IMG/VR virus record: IMGVR_UViG_3300035181_001311
Coordinates: 1 to 40,999 of that record
DNA from: a virus
Strand: one strand, 5' to 3'
DNA length: 40,999 nt
In this document: in pieces, positions 7,528 through 16,205 of the stretch
How the letters are laid out: each line of letters opens with the position of its first letter
Numbering within the stretch: position 1 is the stretch's first letter
Program-made: the position numbers and the translations under genes
The notes under the pieces: model-generated
What the model was told of the DNA's origin: nothing
The model's database searches: none
Seen by the model: only the letters and a program-made list of their open reading frames with translations

Positions 7528-7528
7528 C

Positions 7529-9787
7529 TTATAAGGAATAATGTGTAGCTTTTACCTGTCCTCTATCATCAACAGAGCATAATACCACATCGTATTTCCA
7601 AAGAGTATGTATTAATGATACTACTCTATCAGCTTGTTTCGCATCCAATAACTTCCCATCAACGATATTGTGTTGAAGTAATAATTTTCGTGTTCCCCAC
7701 TTGTCAACCCTTACAACTTGAATATCTGGGATTAACAAAGATGGGTTGTGTTGTTCGGAAAGAACTCTACGAATATGTTTAAATCCTTCATCATTATGAA
7801 TTGCTGTTACTTCATAGTTATGTTCATTGCGAGAATCTTTCAAAGAAAACATCTTCATGTTGCGCATTACTGTCGGAGACAAGAACTGTAAAATGAAACC
7901 GTCATCTTTAAAATTCACAACGGCATGCTTGACAACGCTTATCCAGTCAGGATCCCCAGCCCATTCAGGGAACCAACGTTTGTCTTCTTCAGTAGGATTC
8001 TCACAAATACGTCGAATGTCCTGAAACATTGCAAATCCGAGTGCATATGGATTTAGTCCACTAAAATATTTTGACTCAAATGATGGTTGCATTACAACGT
8101 TAGTATGATCCCGAAGAAATTCCATCATAAACCCATCCGTAATTAATCCTTTTTCTCTCAACCGTTGCATGATTGTGTAATGGATAAAGGTCGCAAAACC
8201 CTCATTCATTACTTTTGTGGCTCTCTGAGGGTGGAAATATTGAGCGATCTTACGAACAATACGAATAATCTCTCGTTGCCATGTTTCAAGGTTCGGGGAA
8301 TGTTTCTCCAAGAAATATAATATATTTTCCTGTGGTTCAGCAGGGAACACATCATTCGTTCCCTTGTCCACAACAACATCTTGGGAACCTGAAATTGTTC
8401 TCCACAAATCGTTTAGTTGACTTTGAACATAAATCGCTCGTTCATTCTGTTTTGCTCGTTCTTTTTCAACAGACAATTTTCCAGAACGGTGGTATTTGTC
8501 CACACCATAATTTTGGAGAGCGTGGCAAGCATCCAACAAACTCTCAACTTGTTGAACACCATATTTCTCCTCACACTCGGAAATATAATGCTTCGCGAAT
8601 ACCAGATAATCAACGATTGTGTCGGCTTGCGTCCATTCTTTAAACAAATAGTTATTCTTAAAAAAAGCATTGTGTCCAAAAGCAGCATGAGCTATAACCA
8701 ATGCTTGCATCATCATGGTATTCTCTTCCATTAAATACACAAGGCATGGATTAGTATTCAATACAATTTCATATGCAAGACCCATTTGACCTTGTTTGTA
8801 GCCATTATTGTTTGTGATGAAGTCTTTACCAAACGACCAGTGGTTGTACATAATTGGCATCCCAACACTTGAATTGTGCATTGGATAACCATCACAAACG
8901 AAGGTGCCGGTTGATGTTGTAATCTTTACAATTTCAAGGTCACCAATTAATTGTACTGATTCCACCTCTTCGTAATTGGACGTCTTCATTAAACCTAGTT
9001 GGTCAAAAGATATCTTTGAAATAATTCGTTCAGGACGAATTTCTCCTAAGAAACGAAGTTGATCTGCACTGGAAGAACCAGTTAATCCAATTGTCTTACA
9101 AATCCCCCGTCCTGACTTTTTATCAGCTTGATAGAACGTATATCCCAATTCGCCAATTATTTGTTTGATTTTGTTTAAGGTCGGACCTTCATTCTGGGAA
9201 ATACACAACGCCTGTACTGATCCACGAATAATATTTCCTTCACCGTCATACATACCAGCCAGCCAGCCAGCGTCTTTGGTGTTTATTTCAGACCACACAT
9301 CCATTAATTTAGGTATACGAGATGCGGAAAATCTTGTATCTTTTGTTGTTCGTAGTTGTGTTGTTGCTCTCCACTGAAGCACAGATGTTGCTCCCTTTTG
9401 CTGTCGAACAAGCCACAAGTGATTACCTGTTACTTTAAATTGCTTTCCAGATGATAAAGTAACACAATATACCGGTTTTGTAACTCGTTCTGCACCTTGA
9501 ACGATCGCAGAACGATATCTACGATGAGGTCCATGTTCGTCAAATCCTAACACCACATCACCAACCTTAATATTACCTGCCTCAATCCAACTCAAATCTT
9601 GTTTTAACAATTTGTGGTCAGGAGTTATACAATATGCGTCCAACATCTGCTCTGCAGAAATCACTTCAATTTGGTTTGGATATACGTCCAAACCCAGTTC
9701 TTCTACAGCAATGGTTTCTATTTCTTTATAAAACTTTTCAATTAATTCAAAATTCCAATCACTTGACGTGGTAATTGGTTCACTCAT
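7529..9787 (-). CDS. spoVR: SpoVR/YcgB family protein interrupted by an intein
   Basis: The mature protein after intein removal is about 499 residues, close to E. coli YcgB (about 510). Extein motifs include ending QMLDAY before the intein, then SSVGMPIMYNHWSFGKDF, GLAYEIVLNTNPC and AYLMEENT-like LVYLMEENTMMMQALV. HAAFGHNAFFKNNYLF and a long conserved C-terminal region follow. SpoVR acts with the PrkA kinase and the YeaH protein in bacterial stress and sporulation responses; its biochemical activity is unknown. The ATG overlaps the yeaH stop (ATGA, 9784-9787), so the two are translationally coupled. The intein occupies residues 53-305. Confidence 0.93.
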   Translation of the reverse strand: MSEPITTSSDWNFELIEKFYKEIETIAVEELGLDVYPNQIEVISAEQMLDAYCITPDHKLLKQDLSWIEAGNIKVGDVVLGFDEHGPHRRYRSAIVQGAERVTKPVYCVTLSSGKQFKVTGNHLWLVRQQKGATSVLQWRATTQLRTTKDTRFSASRIPKLMDVWSEINTKDAGWLAGMYDGEGNIIRGSVQALCISQNEGPTLNKIKQIIGELGYTFYQADKKSGRGICKTIGLTGSSSADQLRFLGEIRPERIISKISFDQLGLMKTSNYEEVESVQLIGDLEIVKITTSTGTFVCDGYPMHNSSVGMPIMYNHWSFGKDFITNNNGYKQGQMGLAYEIVLNTNPCLVYLMEENTMMMQALVIAHAAFGHNAFFKNNYLFKEWTQADTIVDYLVFAKHYISECEEKYGVQQVESLLDACHALQNYGVDKYHRSGKLSVEKERAKQNERAIYVQSQLNDLWRTISGSQDVVVDKGTNDVFPAEPQENILYFLEKHSPNLETWQREIIRIVRKIAQYFHPQRATKVMNEGFATFIHYTIMQRLREKGLITDGFMMEFLRDHTNVVMQPSFESKYFSGLNPYALGFAMFQDIRRICENPTEEDKRWFPEWAGDPDWISVVKHAVVNFKDDGFILQFLSPTVMRNMKMFSLKDSRNEHNYEVTAIHNDEGFKHIRRVLSEQHNPSLLIPDIQVVRVDKWGTRKLLLQHNIVDGKLLDAKQADRVVSLIHTLWKYDVVLCSVDDRGQVKATHYSL
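8873..9631 (-). mobile_element. Intein with LAGLIDADG-type endonuclease motif in SpoVR
   Basis: Residues 53-305 (253 aa). Block A begins CITPDHKLL with cysteine as first nucleophile; IKVGDVVLGF follows. Block B is FKVTGNHLWLV, a LAGLIDADG-type motif is AGWLAGMYDGEGNI (173-186), and block G ends DGYPMHN before serine as the +1 nucleophile. Removing it restores DAYSSVGMP, which matches the uninterrupted bacterial family. Only one LAGLIDADG copy is clear, so the second may be diverged or the endonuclease may be degenerate. The splicing residues (C1, block B T and H, terminal HN, S+1) are all present. Confidence 0.93.
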
Positions 9788-11103
9788 TTGGATGTGTCCT
9801 TTTCGAATAGGTTGTGGAAAACAGGATATATATCACTTGGTTCTTCAATTATAGCCATTGCAAAATTCTCATGTTTCCCCAATAAGTAATGTTGGTATAC
9901 CTGCGACATGATGTTATCAGGATTATTAACTTGGACGTAAGCATAATATTGTGACATAGGAAGAATATCTTTAATAAGCGTTTCGACAACCTGTTGACAA
10001 TCATCCACATCGTTATCTCCATCACTTGCTTGGCACACATAAATGTTCCATTTCGATGGATCATATCGTTCTTCAATTATGTTTTTCACGAGAGTTGTTG
10101 CGGAAGAAACCATGGTTCCGCCTGATTCACGAGAATAAAAGAAGTTTTCTTCGTCTACTTCAAAAGCTGCTGTGTGATGTTTAACAAATACGACATCCAC
10201 ATATTTGTAATTTCGGTGTAGAAATAAATACAATAACATGAAAAATCGTTTTGCTAAATCTTTTTCATATTCACCCATACTACCAGATACGTCCATGACA
10301 CAAAACATCACAGCTTGAGTAATTGGGGTTCGAACTATCTCAAATCTGTTATAACGCAAATCAATTGAATCAATAAATGGAACAGCCTTAATTTTCTTTT
10401 TAAGAACAGCTATTTCATGTTCAAGTTGAATAATCCGAAGTTGTTGTTCTTCACACTCCGTTATTAGATTTCCATTTTCATCTTTATTATTTTCAATGAA
10501 TTCATAAAGTTCCGAAAGTTCTGTTTCTAGCTCTCGTAGTTTTCGTTTTTTTGGAGTACGTAAAGCAGCCCGCCGTCCAACTGACTGTCGAAGAGAACGT
10601 ACGTAGTTTAATTTACTTGGATTACCATCAACAGCAAACCCAGCTCGTTTTACCTTTATTTCTTCTGTTTGAGCAAGCCCCTTTTTAACTAAATCGGGAA
10701 GCTCCAAATCTTCAAAGAACACATCCATGTATTCGTCGTGAGTAATAGCGAACTCAAAGTCATCGTTCTGTTCACCACCTCCACCGGAACCATTCCCACC
10801 CTTACCATCTTGAGGAGGTGGTTTTGGGATTCTGTCTCCTGGAACATATTTTTTATTTCCAGGTAAGATACGTTCAAGTTCACCTGAATCAGACGAATGA
10901 GTAAAATGAGGTTCATTAATATCTTTTGTTGGGATATTAACATTCTGGTCGCCAGGTGAAATAATATCACGAATGTTTCCCGATGTGATAGATTTCTTAA
11001 CAGCTTCCCGAACTCTACTTTTTACTCGCCGGATAAAACGCTGACGATTTGCAGAGCTTTTATTTTTACCATTCTTTCTTCGGTCCAAAATTTGAAAACT
11101 CAT
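9784..11103 (-). CDS. yeaH: YeaH/UPF0229 (DUF444) vWA-domain protein
   Basis: 439 residues, close to E. coli YeaH (about 427). The basic N-terminus (MSFQILDRRKNGKNKS) and a Gly-rich linker (GKGGNGSGGGGEQ, about 100-112) are typical. A coiled-coil lies around 185-238, and the MIDAS metal site DVSGSMG is at residues 271-277 with the SGGT and SDGDN segments after it. Family members act with PrkA and SpoVR in stationary-phase and nitrogen-starvation responses. The gene has a sigma70-type promoter at 11130-11158 and a start with GGAGT upstream. It overlaps spoVR by 4 bases and lies 222 bases downstream of prkA. Confidence 0.93.
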   Translation of the reverse strand: MSFQILDRRKNGKNKSSANRQRFIRRVKSRVREAVKKSITSGNIRDIISPGDQNVNIPTKDINEPHFTHSSDSGELERILPGNKKYVPGDRIPKPPPQDGKGGNGSGGGGEQNDDFEFAITHDEYMDVFFEDLELPDLVKKGLAQTEEIKVKRAGFAVDGNPSKLNYVRSLRQSVGRRAALRTPKKRKLRELETELSELYEFIENNKDENGNLITECEEQQLRIIQLEHEIAVLKKKIKAVPFIDSIDLRYNRFEIVRTPITQAVMFCVMDVSGSMGEYEKDLAKRFFMLLYLFLHRNYKYVDVVFVKHHTAAFEVDEENFFYSRESGGTMVSSATTLVKNIIEERYDPSKWNIYVCQASDGDNDVDDCQQVVETLIKDILPMSQYYAYVQVNNPDNIMSQVYQHYLLGKHENFAMAIIEEPSDIYPVFHNLFEKDTSK

Positions 11104-11129
11104 TCTGTACTCCGTGAATAATAGTTTCT

Positions 11130-11158
11130 ATTATATATCAAAAATTGCCCCCTTACAA
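11130..11158 (-). promoter_or_regulatory. Sigma70-type promoter for yeaH-spoVR
   Basis: TTGTAA (11158-11153), 17-base spacer, perfect TATAAT (11135-11130) on the minus strand, 27 bases before the yeaH ATG. The rest of 11104-11325 contains a hairpin at 11282-11306 and no convincing gene. Confidence 0.65.
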
Positions 11159-11281
11159 CAGATGTTACTTTTGAAGTATGAAGTGTGAACAGTGATACTG
11201 TGTGTGGTTTACGTTGTTTATCGAATCTGCAAATATTAACAGCGACAGAAAATAACAAAAAGAAGTGTAAGTATGAACAAT

Positions 11282-11306
11282 AGAGAGGAACCAATGGTTC
11301 CTCTCT
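11282..11306 (-). terminator. Hairpin after prkA
   Basis: AGAGAGGAACCA pairs perfectly with TGGTTCCTCTCT across a one-base centre, 20 bases downstream of the prkA stop. The T-run after it is poor, so it may be a weak terminator or an mRNA-stabilising hairpin. Confidence 0.55.
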
Positions 11307-11325
11307 AACTCCTCGATTATAAAGA

Positions 11326-13248
11326 TTAATTATTTTTGCGCCATCTAAGGAACCACTCCACCAATAATCTTACTTGTTTTTCAGTGTATCCTTTTTCAAC
11401 CATACGCTGAACAAACCCATTATGTTTTTTCTGATCTTCAGAACTTCCCTTTGAAGTAAAGGTTATTACGGGCAATAATTCTTCTGTTGAAGCGAAGATT
11501 CGTTTTTCGATTACATCTTTAATCTTCTCATATGATTTCCAGTCAGGAGTCTTTCCACCATTAGCAGCTCGTTGACGAAGAACGTAACTGACAACTTCAC
11601 TGCGAAAATCTTTTGGATTGGCGATTCCGCTTGGTTTCTCAACTTTTTCCAATTCTGAATTCAAAGCACTCCGTTCGTACATTTCACCTGTATCAGGATC
11701 TCGAAAATCAACATCTTGAATCCAAGCATCCGCATATGTCAAGTACCGCTCGAATAGATTTTGACCATATTCATCTGCATTTTCAAAGTATGCAGTCCGT
11801 ATTTCTTTGTCCAAATATTCTGCATATTTTGGAGCCAGAACACTTTTAATGAAATCAATATATCTTTCTTCTGTGTCTGGTGGAAATTGTTCTTGTTCGA
11901 TCTGTTTTTCGAGAACATACATTAAATGAACTGGATTCGCAGCAACTTCTTGAGAATCATAATTGAACACCCTCGAAAGGATCTTATATGCAAATCGAGT
12001 TGATAATCCACTCATGCCCTCATCTACACCTGCTTCGTCGTGATACTCTTGAATGGGTTTCGCCTTAGGATCACTATCTTTCAGATTTTCTCCATCATAT
12101 ACACGCATCTTTGAATACAAAGCAGAATTACCAGGTTCTTTCAATCGTGTCAATACAGCGAAACGAGCCATCATTTCCAGTGTTCCAGGCGCACATGGTG
12201 ATGCATACAAAGCACTACCTCGAAGAAGCTTGCGGTAAATTTGGGTTTCATCTGATACACGCAAGCAATATGGAACTTTAACAATATAAACACGATCCAA
12301 AAATGCTTCATTCGTTTTATTGTTTCGGAAAGCAGTCCATTCACTTTCGTTACTATGTGCAAGAATTACACCACTAAATGGAATAGCTGCACCCTCAACA
12401 CCATTATAATTGCCTTCTTGTGTCGCTGTTAACAGAGGATGTAAAATTTTGATTGGTGCTTTGAACATTTCAACGAATTCAAGAATCCCCTGATTGGCTA
12501 AACACAGACCACCACTATAACTGTATGCATCTGGATCATCTTGAGAGTATTCTTCCAATTTTCGAATATCTACTTTACCAACGAGAGACGAAATATCTTG
12601 GTTGTTTTCATCACCAGGTTCTGTTTTTGTAATTGCAACTTGGTTAAGACGAGAAGGCCAACGTTTAACAACTCGGAATTTGGAAATATCTCCATCAAAT
12701 TCACGTAAGCGTTTTGCGGCCCAAGGAGACATAATGTGTCCAAGATAACGGCGATCAATACCATAATTATCTTCTAAAAACTTTCCGTGTTCTGTAACGT
12801 TGAATAATCCAAGAGGTGATTCAAAGATTGGAGAACCTTCAATCGCATAAAATGGAATTTTTTCCATTAATTCTTTCAAACGTTCTGCAATACTAGACTT
12901 GGAACTTCCGACAGGACCAAGCAGATAGAGGATTTGTTTCTTCTCTTCTAGACCTTGAGCAGCGTGTGTAAAAAATGAAACTATCTGCTCAACAGAATCT
13001 TCAATACCATAAAAATCTTCAAAAGCAGGATAAACTTTAATGACACGATTCATAAAAATACGGCTAAGGCGGGGATCGTCTTTCGTGTTTACCATTTTTG
13101 GTTCCCCTATTGCTTGTAACATACGCTCTCCAGCTGTAGCATATGTTAACGGCTCTTTTTTGCATAATTCAAGATACTCTTGAATACTCATAGTTTCAGT
13201 TGAGTGTTCTTTATATTGTGAGCGATACAAGTCAAAGATATTTTCCAT
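11326..13248 (-). CDS. prkA: PrkA/YeaG serine protein kinase (AAA+ type)
   Basis: 640 residues, essentially full length against E. coli YeaG (644). Walker A GPVGSSKSS is at 111-119, with the family segments EGSPIFESPLGLF, YLGHIMSPWAAKRL, the GLCLANQGILEF region with EMFKAP, and GVILAHSNESEW. The C-terminal region includes GLSTRFAYKILSRVFN. Bacterial PrkA is an AAA+ protein with reported serine kinase activity, encoded next to yeaH and ycgB. Here the three genes keep that order. A sigma70-type promoter lies at 13295-13323 and AGGAGAT precedes the ATG. No obvious loss of motifs is seen, so it is probably active. Confidence 0.95.
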   Translation of the reverse strand: MENIFDLYRSQYKEHSTETMSIQEYLELCKKEPLTYATAGERMLQAIGEPKMVNTKDDPRLSRIFMNRVIKVYPAFEDFYGIEDSVEQIVSFFTHAAQGLEEKKQILYLLGPVGSSKSSIAERLKELMEKIPFYAIEGSPIFESPLGLFNVTEHGKFLEDNYGIDRRYLGHIMSPWAAKRLREFDGDISKFRVVKRWPSRLNQVAITKTEPGDENNQDISSLVGKVDIRKLEEYSQDDPDAYSYSGGLCLANQGILEFVEMFKAPIKILHPLLTATQEGNYNGVEGAAIPFSGVILAHSNESEWTAFRNNKTNEAFLDRVYIVKVPYCLRVSDETQIYRKLLRGSALYASPCAPGTLEMMARFAVLTRLKEPGNSALYSKMRVYDGENLKDSDPKAKPIQEYHDEAGVDEGMSGLSTRFAYKILSRVFNYDSQEVAANPVHLMYVLEKQIEQEQFPPDTEERYIDFIKSVLAPKYAEYLDKEIRTAYFENADEYGQNLFERYLTYADAWIQDVDFRDPDTGEMYERSALNSELEKVEKPSGIANPKDFRSEVVSYVLRQRAANGGKTPDWKSYEKIKDVIEKRIFASTEELLPVITFTSKGSSEDQKKHNGFVQRMVEKGYTEKQVRLLVEWFLRWRKNN

Positions 13249-13294
13249 TCGAACGATCTCCTGCGTGATGTGTTATTTTGTATTTCTGATTACG

Positions 13295-13323
13295 ATTATA
13301 TTAGATAATTGTGTTAAAGTAAA
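13295..13323 (-). promoter_or_regulatory. Sigma70-type promoter for prkA
   Basis: TTTACT (13323-13318), 17-base spacer, perfect TATAAT (13300-13295), minus strand, 47 bases before the prkA ATG. Confidence 0.65.
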
Positions 13324-13329
13324 CAAAAT

Positions 13330-13358
13330 AAAAAGGGGATTATTTATTTCCCCTTTTT
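13330..13358 (-). terminator. Terminator after the tail-fibre operon
   Basis: AAAAAGGGGA pairs with TCCCCTTTTT across a 9-base loop, flanked by A and T runs. It lies just beyond the stop of the gene at 13367, separating it from the prkA promoter. Confidence 0.75.
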
Positions 13359-13366
13359 ATATTATT

Positions 13367-13696
13367 TCAATTACCTCTCTTGTGTTTTAAATATGAATTT
13401 AATAACCCCTCGATGTTTGCTTTTCCGGTTGGGTTTGCTGAGTGGACAAAAAATTTAAAATTAGAAGGAATCCAGTCTCGTTTCCCTTGTTCTTCTTTAT
13501 CTAAATCTGTGTTTACAATCCACTTTGCTACTTTCATCGCAGTATCATCTTCACCCAAATCATGATCAAAACTTATTATTGATGGGAACCCCAAGTTCTT
13601 TATTAAACTTATAGCTTTTTCAGACGAACGAGCGATTACCCAATCATTTTTGTCGTTAGGTGTTCGAATATCATCAATATAAAGTTTATAATTCAT
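13367..13696 (-). CDS. Cyclic-phosphate processing receiver-like domain protein
   Basis: 109 residues. It starts with LYIDDIRTP (residues 5-13), followed by ISFDHDLGED and a final region with FFVHSANPTG. These three blocks are the hallmark of the small receiver-like family described as cyclic-phosphate processing receiver domains, often found in phages and RNA-repair or nucleotide-signalling contexts. The acidic pairs IDD and FDHDLG would form the metal site. It is the last gene of the tail-fibre transcript and ends at a terminator. The exact substrate is unknown; an RNA-end or cyclic-nucleotide role is inferred from the family only. Confidence 0.7.
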   Translation of the reverse strand: MNYKLYIDDIRTPNDKNDWVIARSSEKAISLIKNLGFPSIISFDHDLGEDDTAMKVAKWIVNTDLDKEEQGKRDWIPSNFKFFVHSANPTGKANIEGLLNSYLKHKRGN

Positions 13697-13699
13697 ATA

Positions 13700-14032
13700 T
13701 TATGTTCCTGGTGGATAAGAAGGTCGAGTTGGAAGAACTGTACTCGTTGTATCTGTTCCGTTTACTATTCCTCGTAAACTATTTCTATATGTATTCCATT
13801 CAGAAGGTACGGGAATAGATGATGAATAACACCTAATAACCACGAGGTCTGATGCAGCGAGTGCATTAGACGCTTGTGTTTTAAGGGGTGCTATGAACGT
13901 TCCATTTTGATACAAATATCCCTCTTTCACATCTGTTCCTTCGGTTACCAAAATAGCGTCATACCAAGTATCATCGTTGGTCTTTATTAATCCAACTACC
14001 ACTGAATCTCTAATGTTTGCAAATAAATTCAT
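13700..14032 (-). CDS. Putative tail-fibre partner or assembly protein
   Basis: 110 residues. The C-terminal pattern SEWNTYRNSLRGIVNG, followed by a Pro-rich PTRPSYPPGT end, is common in phage tail-fibre assembly and chaperone-type proteins. The rest is beta-rich and has no catalytic motif. It lies 10 bases downstream of the tail fibre gene and 3 bases upstream of the next, in the same late transcript. Assignment relies on this tail motif and on the gene order; it could also be a small structural tail protein. Confidence 0.55.
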   Translation of the reverse strand: MNLFANIRDSVVVGLIKTNDDTWYDAILVTEGTDVKEGYLYQNGTFIAPLKTQASNALAASDLVVIRCYSSSIPVPSEWNTYRNSLRGIVNGTDTTSTVLPTRPSYPPGT

Positions 14033-14042
14033 TTTATCTCCC

Positions 14043-15455
14043 TTATATTAACGAAACGTAGGATGCTTTTAAAAGTGGAATACCTACGAGGTCTGCTCCG
14101 CTATAGTCACTACCACCACTAACGGTAGCTGACACACTGAATGTTTGTTTCGAACTTGGTGGAAGTGTTTGGGTGTATGTTCTTGAGAATACTCTCCAAG
14201 TTTGGCCCGCTCCACCTGATACAATCTGATCAATTAATGTTGAACCAGCATATACATCCATTATTGCTGTATCATCAGTATTAGTTATAAACGTAACATC
14301 TAATTGGATCGTTAACGTTTTACTACTGCTATAATTTACTAAAACTATTTGAGCAGGTCCTGCATTATACCAAGTGGTTGAAATAGTCTGAATATCAAAA
14401 GACCCAGTCGTGGTCTGTGTCACGCCATACATTAGATTAGCACCATAGTTCCCTCTAGAGATAAAAGAATCGTAGAATAACAAATAATACGTGTATGTGG
14501 TTCCGTATAAGGTAACTGTTGTATATATACCATTTGCACGTGGGGTATTTGGTAAGATAATGGGAACGGGAGCAACAATTGCAGGGTTAGCTGTGTTAAA
14601 ATTATAAATCAGTGTATAGGTATCTAGGAAATCTTGTGTTGTTGTTGTTGGTGGTGTTATGCTTAAAATTCCTGAAGGGTCAATCGATAAACCCGTTCCA
14701 ACCTTAATTCCGCCTAATACAGAACTAGAAGCGATCGGTAGAGTGTATGTATATACAGGTCCAGGAGTAAATCCTAAAGCTGAAATAACATTAGTCGGAG
14801 TTAACGAAATTGTCCCATCACCAGATTCCGTAATATTAGAACCAACTTTAACTCCCCCCAACACAGAACCGGTTGATATTGGTAAAACATAATTTGATGA
14901 ATCTACATATTGTTTCGTAGCAGCTTGAAGATTCGTTGTTGGATCACCCGACAATGTAAGCAAACCAGTCATTGTATCGCCAGCTTTATTTACAGGAGTA
15001 AACCCCAAAGCTGGTTGTTTTGTATCAACATATTGTTTTGTTGCTGCTTGAAGGTTTGAAACAGGATCTGCATTTAATGTCAAAAAACCAGTCATTGTAT
15101 CGCCAGCTTTAGACACTTTCGCATTTATTAGAGATTGAATGGCTGACATGTCTAAATTTGAAGGAGTAGTCCAATCACCCGTTGGACCAATTTGGTCATC
15201 CCAAACTTTTAGACCTCTTGTGTATGTTCCATCAACAGTGTTAAACCACATTTGTCCGGCTGTTGGATGTAAAGGAGGTATATTATAAGCAAAATTTTCT
15301 AGTAATCGAAGTAAATTTTCTTGAGTTCCTTCACCATAACTTCTCGCACCACGACCATATAATTTAAAACTGGTGGAAGACAAATCGATTGTTTGATCAG
15401 GAATGACGATGGGGGGTTTGGAACTATCTGCCCAATAAAGTGTATATGTTGACAT
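14043..15455 (-). CDS. Tail fibre protein
   Basis: 470 residues from the ATG at 15455 (MSTYTLYW), chosen because GAGGAAA lies just upstream; a longer GTG start is unlikely. The N-terminus includes TLYWADSSKPPIVIPDQTIDLSSTS, then YGRGARSYGE. Two long repeats follow, each KAGDTMTGxLTL..DP..NLQAATKQYVD (about residues 116-144 and 157-185). Two shorter repeats of the form LPI..SSVLGGIKVG come next, and then a beta-rich receptor-binding-like end. These repeats are typical of phage distal fibres. A late promoter-like CATAAATA lies at 15525-15532. Confidence 0.9.
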   Translation of the reverse strand: MSTYTLYWADSSKPPIVIPDQTIDLSSTSFKLYGRGARSYGEGTQENLLRLLENFAYNIPPLHPTAGQMWFNTVDGTYTRGLKVWDDQIGPTGDWTTPSNLDMSAIQSLINAKVSKAGDTMTGFLTLNADPVSNLQAATKQYVDTKQPALGFTPVNKAGDTMTGLLTLSGDPTTNLQAATKQYVDSSNYVLPISTGSVLGGVKVGSNITESGDGTISLTPTNVISALGFTPGPVYTYTLPIASSSVLGGIKVGTGLSIDPSGILSITPPTTTTQDFLDTYTLIYNFNTANPAIVAPVPIILPNTPRANGIYTTVTLYGTTYTYYLLFYDSFISRGNYGANLMYGVTQTTTGSFDIQTISTTWYNAGPAQIVLVNYSSSKTLTIQLDVTFITNTDDTAIMDVYAGSTLIDQIVSGGAGQTWRVFSRTYTQTLPPSSKQTFSVSATVSGGSDYSGADLVGIPLLKASYVSLI

Positions 15456-15524
15456 TGTTTTTCCTCTGTGCCGGTTCACAAAAAATGAAACTGATAATTC
15501 CGGTATTATAATATCAGTTTCATT

Positions 15525-15532
15525 TATTTATG
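15525..15532 (-). promoter_or_regulatory. Late-promoter-like box for the tail-fibre operon (CATAAATA)
   Basis: One mismatch from TATAAATA on the minus strand, 70 bases before the fibre ATG at 15455. A palindrome-like AAATGAAACTGATA/TATCAGTTTCATTT flanks the space between it and the gene. Confidence 0.5.
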
Positions 15533-15547
15533 ATCAAAAAGAAAACA

Positions 15548-16039
15548 CTATTTGTTTAAAATATCCTCCAACTCATCCAAAGTGTGTTTGGTGGTTCGAT
15601 GAAGAATTCCAATACCACCAGCATGTTTCCAAGCTTCTATATTATCATTCCGGTCGTCTATTAAAATAAATCCATCTTTTGCATAGAGGTGTTTATCTTT
15701 TGATGGACACACGATTACAGGAACGTTTTCACCGAGATGGATTTTACACCATTCTTCTTTTTGCATTTTCCCGTTCCTGCTTGTTGGTAGGCCAGTAAGA
15801 ATAGTCGGATGATACGTCTTGATTGCATTCCAAAGTGCTTTACCATCAGGTTCCCAATCAAGCGTAGAAAAGAAGTCAGGAATGCTGTAAATCGCTTCCC
15901 ACATATCTTTCTTTGCAAGTTCAGAGGGCAGTTTTCCGGTGAGTTTCTTTACACCTGCGTCAAAAGCGCAAAGGCAACCATCCAAATCACACCAGATTTT
16001 AACTTGTCGTTTTTGTTGTGAAAATTCTTTTAGTAACAT
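15548..16039 (-). CDS. HAD-family 5'(3')-deoxyribonucleotidase-like hydrolase
   Basis: 163 residues. HAD motif I is CDLDGCLCAF (D18 and D20), motif II is the Thr in TILTGLP (about 79-85), and motif III/IV is the Lys/Asp-rich KDGFILIDDR (121-130). This arrangement, with a small cap, fits the phage and bacterial 5'(3')-deoxyribonucleotidase group that dephosphorylates nucleoside monophosphates. The start ATG at 16039 is followed by MLLKEFSQQ. A sigma70-type promoter at 16103-16130 carries the shared TGCTTTGTT spacer word. Role: trimming of nucleotide pools during infection (inferred from family). Confidence 0.8.
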   Translation of the reverse strand: MLLKEFSQQKRQVKIWCDLDGCLCAFDAGVKKLTGKLPSELAKKDMWEAIYSIPDFFSTLDWEPDGKALWNAIKTYHPTILTGLPTSRNGKMQKEEWCKIHLGENVPVIVCPSKDKHLYAKDGFILIDDRNDNIEAWKHAGGIGILHRTTKHTLDELEDILNK

Positions 16040-16102
16040 ATATGGACGCCTTTCTATTTGATTTGCAAATACTTAAAATTGTAAAGGATTTAATGAATGT
16101 TT

Positions 16103-16130
16103 ATTCTAACCGAACAAAGCAAAAAATCAA
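16103..16130 (-). promoter_or_regulatory. Sigma70-type promoter with TGCTTTGTT spacer
   Basis: TTGATT (16130-16125), 16-base spacer containing TGCTTTGTTCGG, then TAGAAT (16108-16103), minus strand, for the HAD gene. Confidence 0.55.
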
Positions 16131-16205
16131 CACAGAAGATGAAACATTATTTTTATAACAAAAGCAGAAAAACCGTATGCTGGGTACAGGTGGAGAAAGG
16201 TCTAC

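Noticed and set aside
11100-11294. Open frame of 64 codons between prkA and yeaH
   Set aside because: It runs through the prkA hairpin and the yeaH promoter, has no ribosome site and has Cys/Tyr/Ser-rich random composition.
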